A stretch of 64,000 bases of DNA from Gari tellinella (lineage: Eukaryota > Mollusca > Bivalvia > Cardiida > Psammobiidae): positions 75,086,158 to 75,150,157 of the forward strand of contig OV277864.1 of NCBI GenBank assembly GCA_922989275.2, in the 5' to 3' direction. The notes beneath the pieces are model-generated. The model did no database searches, was not told the DNA's origin, and saw only the letters and a list, made by a program, of their open reading frames with translations. How positions within the stretch are numbered: the stretch's first letter is position 1; every line of letters begins with the position of its first letter. Below, piece after piece: positions 20,201 through 29,653 of this stretch. The position numbers and the translations under genes were made by a program.

Positions 20201-20573
20201 CAGCGCTCCTTCCCTACAACCACCCTTCCAACAAAGATTCCCTCCCTACAACGACCCTTCCATTCCGTTAACAGGACAATTATGTCTAACGCTTTAACTG
20301 CTGTAATATATATCGTCTGCTTAAAGTTGGTGTCTGCCGTTTTTCTCAAAGTTACAGTCATATTGGTCAGTTTTGACAGAAAAAAAACCTTAATGACAAG
20401 TGACAAACAGCTTGAATCCAGATCAGACGCCGCATGACGCGGCGTCTGATCTGGATTCAAGCTATTTGCAAATGTAAACCAATTTCCCTCCCTATAACTA
20501 CTCCCTCTGAACAACGCACACAGTTTTTGTCTCCCATTTGGTGTCGTTGCATGCATGTAGAGAGGGAGAGCTG
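20201..20573. mobile_element. G-family element carrying a B hairpin
   Basis: CAGCGCTCCTTCCCTACAAC and AGAGAGGGAGAGCTG are inverted ends with TA on each side. At 20403-20470 it holds a B palindrome (CAAACAGCTTGAATCCAGAT arm). G sequence on both sides is unlike the usual B frame, so the B hairpin sits in a different transposon shell. Confidence 0.8.
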
Positions 20574-20786
20574 TATGAATTTTCAGAGGGAGGAGAATGA
20601 ACAGTTGAATTGTGTATACATTGTTAAAGATACGGACATGAAAATATTTCATTGCAATTAACTGTTTGGCGCCATACCAGACACAGAGTAACCAGGCATC
20701 TAATTAACTCCAGGAAACTGTAATTCAATGCCCTGCCAGACTAAGTCCTTCAGATGAGACTCTATAAATTGAGGTCCATTGTATCA

Positions 20787-21029
20787 GGGGCCCGTTTCAT
20801 AAAACTTCGTACGACAAATGTTGTCGTAAGTCAGATTATAAAAGTCTCAATATTTTTTTATTTCTCCATCTAATCCTGTCTTGTGACATCTTTTTGGAAT
20901 CGTCTTGAAAAGACGATTCCGAAAATATGTCACAAGACCGGATTAAATAGAGAAATAAGAAATTAAAGGCATTTTTAAGTTTTGACTTACGATCGATTTT
21001 TTCGTACGAAGTTTTATGAAACGGGCCCC
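20787..21029. mobile_element. F-family element
   Basis: GGGGCCCGTTTCATAAAACT and its inverse ATGAAACGGGCCCC are the ends. TTCGTACGA and ACTTACGATCG sub-terminal motifs follow. The hairpin tip pairs GGAATCGTCTT with AAGACGATTCC, which resembles the C tip. Confidence 0.8.
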
Positions 21030-21434
21030 AGTGCTTGACACTGGGAATCTGAAAGAGTAGGGCATTGCATCCAGGTTTGCTGTATCCGCATCCCTCTCTC
21101 TGGGGCATCCAATTAGCCCGTAGATGGCAGAAATTCAATGTTAACAAACAAACACAAAACAAATAAAGACCAGGAAACTGTTTGCACTTCAGAATAAAAA
21201 TAAATCCTCAACATTTTCACTAACCAGTCATTTTCTACATTTATTGCATTACATTTTCATTTTATTTTCTATGAATGGGAAAGAATAGCATCTTCCACTG
21301 TAATAGCGTGTTTTTATGCGATAATTTCCATTACTCTTCCCCTGTCTCAGACGAGAAGGTCATTTCAAGTCTATAATATCAAAACAACATGGCTTTTTAC
21401 ATTTTATTTTTCTCAAAACAAATTTGAATATTCA

Positions 21435-21645
21435 CCCTTATCATGCTAAGCGTGACTTGACTAACATTTGCAAATAGTTTGGATCCAGATCAGACACCGC
21501 ATAACGCGGCGTCTGATTTGGATCTAAACTGTTTGTCACTCATATTCAACTTTTCTTCAGATCAAAAACTTTTAACACTTATTTTGAACTTTTTTTGCAG
21601 ATGATATATTTGAAGCAGACTTCAATTCAGCATGATAAGGGTTTA
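21435..21645. mobile_element. B-family element
   Basis: CCCTTATCATGCTAAGCG and CAGCATGATAAGGGTTTAA are inverted ends. The hairpin at 21472-21535 pairs GCATAACGCGGCGTCTGAT with ATCAGACACCGCAT, with a few mismatches. Confidence 0.7.
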
Positions 21646-21796
21646 AAGTGAAACATGTGTTCTTGCACGGACAAGTGGAAGAAAAAGCTGAGAAAAGTTT
21701 GATTTTTTCTTTTTATTTTATTCACACAAAAACCTCTTGGTCCAATTCCATGCATGAAATCAATTTCTTCTGTTGTTCTTAGAAGTCGAAATGCAT

Positions 21797-21965
21797 TAAC
21801 CCTTTGAACCATTTTCAGGCATTCTTGACCAAAAGGAGTACTCAGATCAGGGTCTACACTGATTATCATATTCGAATACATTGGCAAAAACAATCCAAAA
21901 TAGTCAAATTGTAACAAGTGTGACTAGACTTAATTGAAAACTGGAATTGTCAATTTGATATTTAA
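21797..21965. mobile_element. D-family element, partial
   Basis: TTAACCCTTTGAACCATTTT left end, one arm (AGATCAGGGTCTACACTG) and the ACTTAATTGAAAACTGGAAT right flank. The left hairpin arm is largely missing. Confidence 0.55.
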
Positions 21966-22214
21966 TTAACCCTTTCATCCATACACATTTAATTTAGTCC
22001 TCCACTGAAGAAAAATTAAGTTCCAATTCAAACAGTCATAAACATGTACCAAAACATTAAATATTTTTTTATATCCTAGCAGATGGTAGCTTAAAGCAGG
22101 CTGAAAGTAAAGCAGAATGTGGCTTAAGGCACATTCTGCTTTACTTTCAACCTGCTTTAAGTGCATGGTAACCTATTTTCAATACTAGAAATATGCCATA
22201 GAGTAAAGGATTAA
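21966..22214 (+). mobile_element. A-family element, complete
   Basis: TTAACCCTTTCATCC left end, near-perfect hairpin at 22091-22162, right end GAGTAAAGGATTAA. Confidence 0.8.
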
Positions 22215-22229
22215 AGGTGTGACAGCCAG

Positions 22230-22279
22230 TGCAGACCCAGATCAGAAGGCTCCTGAAGGCACTCTTTACACTGTATGCA
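22230..22279. repeat. D hairpin, shortened
   Basis: CCAGTGCAGACCCAGATCAG and CACTCTTTACACTGTATG surround AAGGCTCCTGAAGG. Confidence 0.5.
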
Positions 22280-22290
22280 AATAATCAATA

Positions 22291-22620
22291 CAGAGCTCCT
22301 TCCATACAACAACACCAAATTAAAGACAATGATTGTGCGTTTCCTTTGAAGGGAGTTGTTATTTTATACTTAGAAGGGAACATTATTACCCTTCGTGTAC
22401 ATTTGCAAACAGTTTGAACCCAGAGCAGACGCCGCGGCATCTGACTTGATTTCAAACTGTTTGTCACTCATCGTTACATTTCTTTTGTCAAAAGGTCCAC
22501 TCAAATGTAACCTTGAGAAACACCAACAGACAACACTTGTTTGAGGAACAGCGGCAAGCATGTTGTAAGGAGGGAGTCATTGTTGGGAGGACCATTGTTG
22601 TAAGGAGGGAGCACAAGCTG
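22291..22620. mobile_element. G-family element carrying a B hairpin
   Basis: CAGAGCTCCTTCCATACAAC at the left and AGGAGGGAGCACAAGCTG at the right, each with TA outside. A shortened B palindrome is at 22404-22465. Confidence 0.75.
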
Positions 22621-22794
22621 TATCTGCAATTCCAGCACTGTAAGGGATTATATTTCAAATGTTCAAATGGCTCAGAGCAATATTAAGTATATTTATATTA
22701 GGTTATGTATAAATCTCATAGTCTTGACTTATATTTCTCTCCCACTGTCTAGACCAGAGACAGGTACTACCCGACAGATTTCCCCAGTGAAATA

Positions 22795-22987
22795 CAGTCG
22801 AACTTCGATATCTCGAACTCGCTTAACTCGAAATATCTGATATTTCGAAACATTAATTTGCCTTATTTCAAGTTTGGTTTAGGTGAACATACCAGTGTTT
22901 CATAGTTAAAACGCGGCTTAGCCGTGTTTTAAGTTTGAAATACGAGTATGATCGACTTAACCGAGTTCGAGATATCGAAGTTTGACT
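22795..22987. mobile_element. E-family MITE
   Basis: CAGTCGAACTTCGATATCTC left end, inverse GATATCGAAGTTTGACT right end, central AAACGCGGCTTAGCCGTGTT hairpin. Confidence 0.8.
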
Positions 22988-23064
22988 ACATATTTTGATC
23001 CCCATCCAATTCACTATTACAATTTAAACTTTAACAATCTGACTGGACAATTTAGTAATAATAT

Positions 23065-23134
23065 ATGCAAACAGTTTGGATCCAGATGAGATGCCGAGTA
23101 ACTCGGCATCTCATCAGGATCCAAAATGTTTGAC
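23065..23134. repeat. B hairpin, near perfect
   Basis: GATGCCGAG pairs with CTCGGCATC, and the outer CAAACAGTTTGGATCC faces GGATCCAAAATGTTTG. Confidence 0.8.
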
Positions 23135-23284
23135 TTTAACAAATTTTTCAAACAAACATGGAAAAGATGAAATATTGTACAAAACCTAATACAATTGTTA
23201 TTGTTTCTTTTTTCCAGACAAGAAGTAGTATTAGGTTAACTCACATAGTATTACTAGAGACTGATATATGTGCCACAGAGATTA

Positions 23285-23455
23285 TCTTTGCAAACAGTTT
23301 GGATTCAGATGAGACGCCGGGTATCGCAGCATCTCATCAGGATCCAAACTGTTTGCCATTCTGACCCTGAATTTAAAAGAATTCTATTTTTAGAACAGTA
23401 GCAGACGTCAATAATTGTTGCAGACGAAAAAATTACCCAGCATGCAAAGAGTTAA
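23285..23455. mobile_element. B-family element
   Basis: The hairpin at 23288-23358 is followed by TTCTATTTTTAGAACAGTAG and an ACCCAGCATGCAAAGAGTTA end, the inverse of the B left end. Confidence 0.7.
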
Positions 23456-23663
23456 CACGGGTCTGACAATAACAGCGTTTCCAATTCCAAAAGGCATAGA
23501 AAACAAAAAATATAATTACACATTATGGGTCCCAAGTGAAATAGTTAAATAGTATTTAGTAGTTATTTGTTTTTAAATAATAACTTCCATTCAAATAACT
23601 GCTATTCTGGGGGAATTACTCTTGAACATGAAAGTATAGATAGACCTGTGATCTATCAGGATA

Positions 23664-23856
23664 CAGTCGAACTGTGATATCTCGAACTCGCTTAACTCGA
23701 ACTATCCGATATGTCGACACATTAACTTCATTTTTTTATGCACGGTTATGTCTAACATACCCGTATTTCAAAGTTAAAAGGTGGCTAAGCCACGTTTTAA
23801 CTTTGAAATACGGGTATGTTCAACTTAACCGAGTTCAAGATATCGAAGTTCGACTG
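23664..23856. mobile_element. E-family MITE
   Basis: CAGTCGAACTGTGATATCTC and GATATCGAAGTTCGACTG ends with TA on both sides. The inner arms CATACCCGTATTTCAAAGTT and AACTTTGAAATACGGGTATG are perfect inverses. Confidence 0.85.
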
Positions 23857-23885
23857 TATATTGGAAGACTTTTTCAACATCAAAT

Positions 23886-24040
23886 GAACTCTTGTGGGTA
23901 ATAATGATTCCTTGTGGACCTTTTAGGTTACCAAAATATGAACCAGTCTACTACCAGTCTACCCAGAATTCCAAGTAGACTGGTTCATGTTTTGATTACT
24001 AAAATGATCCACAAGGGATCTAATAACCCACAAGAGGTTC
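23886..24040. mobile_element. K-family fold-back element
   Basis: GAACTCTTGTGGGTAATAAT and TAATAACCCACAAGAGGTTC are inverted ends. Inner arms AACCAGTCTACT and AGTAGACTGGTT form the hairpin. A half copy is at 56012-56090. Confidence 0.7.
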
Positions 24041-24049
24041 CACAGTGAT

Positions 24050-24230
24050 TTCTTTTGCAAACAGTTTGGATCCAGATGAGAAGCAGCGTAACGCGGCGTC
24101 ACATCAGGATCCAAACTGTTTGCCATTCTGCCCCTGAATTTAAAAGAAATTTTGAAAATGCTAAGTTTAGAACAGTAGCAGATGACAAAAGTTGCAGACG
24201 AAAAAAATTACCCAGCATGCAAGGAGTTAA
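24050..24230. mobile_element. B-family element
   Basis: The hairpin at 24056-24123 has an unmatched GAAGCAGCG centre. The right frame ends ACCCAGCATGCAAGGAGTTA. Confidence 0.7.
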
Positions 24231-24603
24231 AACCCGTGTCTGACATTAGGTATTGCAATCGTTCTTGGGGAAGTTTCCTGATTCCATTACCAAATGTGAT
24301 TTTTTAATGATAGATGCAGGGTATATTGGGCAGATTTTAGTATATAATTTTATTAAAATTTAGTGTGCAAAGGGACAACTAATTTTATTTCCCTTGCAAA
24401 TGACAAGTTTGATTGGACGTAATCATGTATCTGTATTTTTATGCAATTACCTTTTTGTTTTGCTTTTATTGCAGCTAATAAAAATGTAATTGGAATTTAA
24501 TTGCATTGCAAGATCAAAGAGTTCAAAATCAAATATTAAATTCATCTCAAATCTAACAAATTGTCCTAAAAATTTGATGAACCTAATCCTCATCCTGCCA
24601 ACT
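24231..24603. other. Spacer without recognised content
   Basis: AT-rich, with no repeat family or plausible coding frame seen. Confidence 0.45.
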
Positions 24604-24801
24604 AGGGCGCCAGATAAGGGGGAGTAACTGATCAAATCTAACATTTTCTCACTAATTTCAGCATCAAATCCTATGGTGTAACTACTCATTAGAATCGTCT
24701 CAAAGAGACGATTCTATTGAGTAGTAATACCATAGGATTTGATACAGACGTAAATATTTTAGTTTTTTTTTTTTAAAAAAATCTTCTTTTCTAGAGCTCT
24801 G
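24604..24801 (+). mobile_element. C-family element with 8-9 bp target duplication and inverted loop
   Basis: CTGCCAACT lies immediately outside both ends. The hairpin loop reads TCAAAGA, the reverse complement of the common TCTTTGA, in an element otherwise in forward orientation. The duplication length fits an hAT-like element. Confidence 0.85.
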
Positions 24802-24834
24802 CTGCCAACTAAAGCTGTACTTGCAGAAATGCAC

Positions 24835-24893
24835 TTGCAAACTGTTTTGATCTAGATCATTTGAATCGGATCAGGAGCTAAACTGTTTGACAC
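24835..24893. repeat. B-type hairpin, short
   Basis: GCAAACTGTTTTGATCTAGA and ATCAGGAGCTAAACTGTTTG enclose TCATTTGAATCGG. Confidence 0.5.
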
Positions 24894-24926
24894 TCAAATT
24901 TTGATTTTCTCTACATGCTTTTTAAT

Positions 24927-25175
24927 GTTAAAGTCCCTTTACTCCATAGCCAATTTATATAGTATTGAAAATAGGTGACCACTTAAAGCAGGTTGAAAGT
25001 AAAGCAGAATGCATCTTAAGGCACATTACTTTCAGCCTGCTTTAAGCTACCATCTGCTAGAATATAGAAAATATTTCTTATAATACATATTCGTGACTGT
25101 ATAAATTAGAACTATTTTCTTCAGCAAAGGAATAAATTAAATATGCTAAAATGCACTTCTATGCAGTAAAGGGTT
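24927..25175 (-). mobile_element. A-family element, reverse orientation
   Basis: It runs from CCATAGCCAATTTATATAG through the hairpin (24983-25047, right arm missing TTCTGCTT) to GCAGTAAAGGGTTAT. Confidence 0.7.
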
Positions 25176-25390
25176 ATATATATTATTAACATTGCTCCAC
25201 TCAATTGCAAGATAAGAGCTTCATTTTAAAAGTGCTTTATTTTCATCTTGCATTAAGCAGCCTATAAGTATAAAATGTGGAGGAAAATACAATTGTATTA
25301 ATTTTGTTAATTGTAACATTTATATGAAATAACTTTTTCACCCAATCCTTATGATTTTAAAATTCTGAGTTCATGTCATAAGTAGGCCCA

Positions 25391-25642
25391 TTAACCCTTT
25401 CCCCCATAGAAGCGACTTTTAGCGTATTTAATTTATTCCTCCGCTGAAGAAAATAGTTCCAGTTTATACCCTCATGAACAATTACCATTACAAATATTTT
25501 ATATAGCCTAGCATATTTTAGCTTAAAGCAGGCTGAAAGAAAAGCAGAATGTGCCTTAAGGCACATTCTGCTTTACTTTCAGCCTGCTTTAAGTGGTCAC
25601 CTGTATTCAAAACTGTAAACAGGCTATGAGGTAAAGGGTTAA
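25391..25642 (+). mobile_element. A-family element, complete
   Basis: TTAACCCTTTCCCCCATAGA left end, hairpin at 25523-25594 with GTGCCTTAAGGCAC centre, right end GAGGTAAAGGGTTAA. Confidence 0.85.
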
Positions 25643-26033
25643 GCAATTGAATTAAATAATAAAACAATAATTGCATTGAATAAAGTTGAATAAATGTTGA
25701 AATTTTGTGGTTGAGAAATCATTTTGAATACCAAGGCAACCAGTAGCGTATTTTCTGTCAGCTAAATGGGAGATTTTGTGAGAGTTGATTTGTTTTATGC
25801 CTGTGGCTTTTATGATTTAGCCTTGAAATGACAAATAAAACTGGATAAAGAAGTATAAAATCTTTAATGGCATGCATAGAAAAGACTGCAAACTGTAATA
25901 AGAAGCTGTTTTTTTTTTACCTCATAGGCCTTCATGTCTTGTATCATAAATGTCAATCTTTGATAAGGGTTAACCATTTCTCTAGAACCACATTATAGAC
26001 TTTCCTTTTTCCCCTTTTAACCAATTACCCCTT
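25643..26033. other. Spacer without recognised content
   Basis: No element or gene recognised. Confidence 0.45.
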
Positions 26034-26277
26034 TTAAACCCATTACCCCATAGCTTGTTCATAGTTTTGAAAACTTGTGACCACTTAAAACAGGTTGAAA
26101 GTAAAGCAGAATGCGCCTTATGGCGCATTCTGCTTTTCTTTCAGCCTGTTTTAAGTCACCATCTGCTAGGATATATATATATTTCTTATTGTGCATATTC
26201 ATGACATTGGATCTGTTTTCTTCAGAAGGGGAGAAAGTGAAAGTGTAAAAAGGTGTATTTATGGGGTAATGGGTTAA
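26034..26277 (-). mobile_element. A-family element, reverse orientation
   Basis: AAACCCATTACCCCATAGCT start, hairpin centre GCGCCTTATGGCGC, and GGGGTAATGGGTTAA end. Confidence 0.85.
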
Positions 26278-26282
26278 AGACA

Positions 26283-26640
26283 TTTCCTCAGTCCTTTGAT
26301 GGCTCTAATAACTTTGGAACTACATATGATAGAGACTTCATATTTGGCATGTGTACTTAACTTAAGAAATTCTTGAGTACTGTAAAACTTGGTTCATATG
26401 TGACAAAGGTCAAGGTCATTTAAAGATCAAATAGGCTAAGTATAATACTGGCCATAACTTTGGAACTACATTATGTGATGGAGACTTTAATTGCCATGAC
26501 ATATTCCTAACTCAAAGTTCTTGAACTCAGTGCAAGTTGGACAAAGGTCAAGGAAATTTCAAGGTCATTGAGGGCCATTATAAGGACATCTTGCATGTGC
26601 TGATATTGGCAAGTGGTAATTTCACCCTTGCCATAATAGG
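26283..26640. repeat. L-type dispersed repeat, two related units
   Basis: AACTTTGGAACTACAT occurs twice about 140 bases apart, each followed by AAGGTCAAGG. It belongs with the L copies at 28540, 34230 and 60282. Confidence 0.55.
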
Positions 26641-26718
26641 TTGTGTTCAGTATTGAAGACAAATGGTAATGCTTAAACACAGACTGGAAGTAATTATTCC
26701 TTTAAGATATTCAAATTA

Positions 26719-27056
26719 CAGTTCTCCCTCCCTACAACGGCCCTCCCAACAACAACTCTCTCCTTACAACGACCCTTGTGGCAGTTCCCTAAACAAGACA
26801 ATTATGTCCATGTCATCTACTTAAAATTGTCGTCTGCTGTTCTTCTCAAAGTAACATAATGAACATTTTGATAGAAAAAAGACTAAATAATAAGTGACTG
26901 AATGTATCGGCAAATCATCATTGAGTGACTAACAGCTTGATCTGGATGCGAGCTGTTTGCAAATGTACACAAATTTCCCTCCCATTAACAACTTCCTCAG
27001 AAGAACGCACACAATTTTTGTCTCCCATTTGGGTTTGTTGTAGAGAGGGAGCACTG
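26719..27056. mobile_element. G-family element with remnant B arms
   Basis: CAGTTCTCCCTCCCTACAAC and AGAGAGGGAGCACTG ends with TA flanks. A reduced B hairpin (AACAGCTTGATC, GCGAGCTGTTTGCAA) is at about 26929-26962. Confidence 0.75.
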
Positions 27057-27299
27057 TACTTGCAAATTCATATCATTTAAAACATAATTAAAGCCTTTGA
27101 CAGTTTGAAACTGGAGTGATTCCCTAATTTTGATGAAGCAATTGAATATTCACTTAAATGGATTATTTAATTTACAGTTATGATTTTGTAATTTGACTTT
27201 ATTGAGTACAAATGTAATTTCTCTTGGAACAAATCATCACTTTTGACTGGGCATTTGACTAATGAATCTTTAGAAGCTACAAATTATTTGCCAAAAGGC

Positions 27300-28170
27300 T
27301 GAATGAAACTTGTATTAAGCAAAATTCCAATAAAGGTAGAATGTGCTTTAAAACACTGTGTAGCTAGCTTGAAGCTACCATCTGGAAAGTAGGGATGGGT
27401 ATTGCCAGAAATTTTGTATTGCAATATATTGCGATACTCCATCACTGTATTGAAATACATATTTCAATATATTGCGTGTTATTAGAGTCAAATTAAGTGC
27501 AGACAAATTAGTTGTACCACTTTGAATCTAATAACAACCATGTTACATTTAAGACAAATTGCACTCTTTGTAATGATTTTGTATATGAATGTGTGTTGTA
27601 TTTTCAATTCTGAAATTCTCCCAGACATTCCTTTTGGGATTTTCATAACCAAATTGTCCACCATGATGGTAACTGACAGGGTATGGTATAAAACGGAGTC
27701 AGTTGACAGTATCAGACAAAGATCTAATCACTTTTTTTAAATGAAGAAATCTTTTCTAAAATGACTGACTATGTCAGTATTTGATACATATTTGTTAGAA
27801 ACTTTATGTTTTTCATTCAGATATGTAAAATTTTATCGTCTTTGGTAAAGATAATAAATCTGGTATACACATTGATTAGGCAGCGATTCTTTGATAATAT
27901 ACCATGTCCTGTGCTAAAAACAACAAGGGGGAAATCCCTCTGCCCAGCAAGCAGCTTCTTTAGTTTGAACAAAACAAACTTGTGAATATTTTTAGTCGTG
28001 AAACAAAGTGAATCTAATCAATTTATCATAGAGGAAAAAAACAGTTTTTCGATCAACCGTACTGGTATGTATTGTTTTCATAACGTATTGCAATATATTG
28101 GAAAACCGGTTTTATTGCACATCCCTACTGGAAAGATACTGTCTGGAAAGGCCTTGTGTTTTTTTAGCCA
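27300..28170 (-). mobile_element. Degraded A element split by an hAT-like insertion
   Basis: GAATGTGCTTTAAAACAC and AGCTTGAAGCTACCATCTGG before 27390 match the reverse A frame. The right side is barely recognisable. Confidence 0.4.
27390..28127. mobile_element. hAT-like non-autonomous element with 8-bp target duplication
   Basis: CTGGAAAG is present at 27382-27389 and again at 28128-28135. The ends TAGGGATGGGTATTG and AATAAAACCGG (reverse of GCACATCCCTA) are imperfect inverted repeats, each followed by the ATTGCAATATATTG motif. The interior is AT-rich and holds only a 72-codon frame with no transposase features. 8-bp duplication plus GGGATG-type ends fit hAT. Confidence 0.75.
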
Positions 28171-28540
28171 TGGGGGAAAAGTGGTAAAAGGCACTTATGT
28201 AGTTGGTGTGTCATGATGCCTGAGTATGGCTACTTTCAACTTTGCATTCAGAGCAGTCAATGAACCCTAAAACCAGAAGTATAGTCTTACTGCTGTATAT
28301 TTCTTGGATATACAATGATTTGCACCCATCAGAATGGAAGAAAGGGTTACGTCATAAACAAGAAAAGCAATTCCGTAAAAAGCTCAATAACAGACAAGGT
28401 ACATGTATGTCAACATTCTAGTAACATCCAATATCAATCATAACAAATGAAGATTTTCAATGCTGGGAGTAGCAAGGTTCTAGATAAGATGAAGTCGCGT
28501 ATATCGACATTTAAACCATTAATTTTTAAATTACCTCCAT
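28136..28540. other. Spacer without recognised content
   Basis: No gene or family match was seen. Confidence 0.4.
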
Positions 28541-28780
28541 TTCCGAAAGGCATAAGTGAGTTCCTGAAGTCCAATTTGAAGTCTCTATCATATGTAGTTT
28601 CAATAGAACCAAGGTTAAATTTTGTGTATTTGACCTCTAAATGACCTTGACCTTTTCCCAACATAACCCAAGTTAAATGTAATGTCTCTATCACATGTAG
28701 TTCCAAAGTAACGGCCAAGGTTAAAGTTGTGGACAAGCCGACAAAGACAGACCAAAACCAAAATGCCCTTGAAAATGTTT
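28541..28780. repeat. L-type dispersed repeat
   Basis: CTCTAAATGACCTTGACCTT and ATGTCTCTATCACATGTAGT, ending in ACAAAGACAGACC, match other L copies. Confidence 0.6.
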
Positions 28781-28856
28781 GTTATGCAGATCCAAGCATT
28801 AAAACTCTAAAGGAAAGAGTACATTCAAACTCATATAAGACACTGATTCTAAAAGA

Positions 28857-28921
28857 AAACAGTGTAGACCCAGATCAGACAACTCCTTTAGGAGCTGTCT
28901 GATCTGGGTCTACACTGTTTA
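28857..28921. repeat. D hairpin, almost perfect
   Basis: AAACAGTGTAGACCCAGATC pairs with GATCTGGGTCTACACTGTTT. The inner segment is AGACAACTCC / GGAGCTGTCT. Confidence 0.85.
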
Positions 28922-29295
28922 CATATTAAAGAGTCAGTATGTACCCTAATACCATAAGAATGATTAAACAACCACAAAACATTAGTTCTTTGATACATTC
29001 AGTTTAAATGTTTGTGGGTACATTTTTTATTTGCAATCAATCGGAAAGCGGACAGGAATTTTGCAGCACAGGTTTGTATCAGAAAACTAAATTGAGGAAA
29101 TGCAAAATTTGCTTCAGTCGTAGGGGAAATTACATCGTAGTCTATAACTCAGTTGACAGACACAAAAATTACATCCCGCTCTTCTACATTTTAATGTAAT
29201 TACAGTGAAACTTGTCTTAGCTACCTGAGAGAACTTAATATAAACCATCCTCCTATTGAATAGTCATACATACATCAAACTCCTGCCACTATTAT
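28922..29295. other. Spacer with a 63-codon frame
   Basis: The frame at 29008-29199 has two Cys-x2-Cys-like pairs but no supporting signal, so it is not called as a gene. Confidence 0.35.
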
Positions 29296-29338
29296 GAGGT
29301 TATTTAACAGTGTTGAGTACAATTATAAGCCTCGTCCA

Positions 29339-29497
29339 TGTAGTAATATAGAGACAAGACTGTACTTATAGTTCCGATGTTTATTATACGCTCGCTAGCC
29401 GCCGACTCCCAGAGATACCTGGTCAAGCTCCTAGCGCGGAGCCCCTTACACGCATCGGTGCACATATACACAGAAGCACGCATTGACTCATACTACA
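29339..29497 (-). repeat. 3' LTR of the Ty3 element
   Basis: 159 bp, starts TGTAGTA and ends TACTACA. It matches the other LTR base for base by eye. On the coding strand a purine tract (GAGAGGGAGA) abuts it at 29498-29507, the expected plus-strand primer. Confidence 0.92.
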
Positions 29498-29653
29498 TCT
29501 CCCTCTCATAGATACATTCTCACACAATCTAACACATCTCCCTTTCAAATCACATAATAGCATTGTTTGCAATATACGTAGTTACATTCAAACACAATTA
29601 ACGATTCCTTTTCCCTGAATCCTGTACAGGTATTGTTTTACTGTAATAATTGT

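Noticed and set aside
27522..27740. 72-codon frame inside the hAT-like element as a transposase remnant
   Set aside because: It has no DDE, zinc-finger or dimerisation-like motif.
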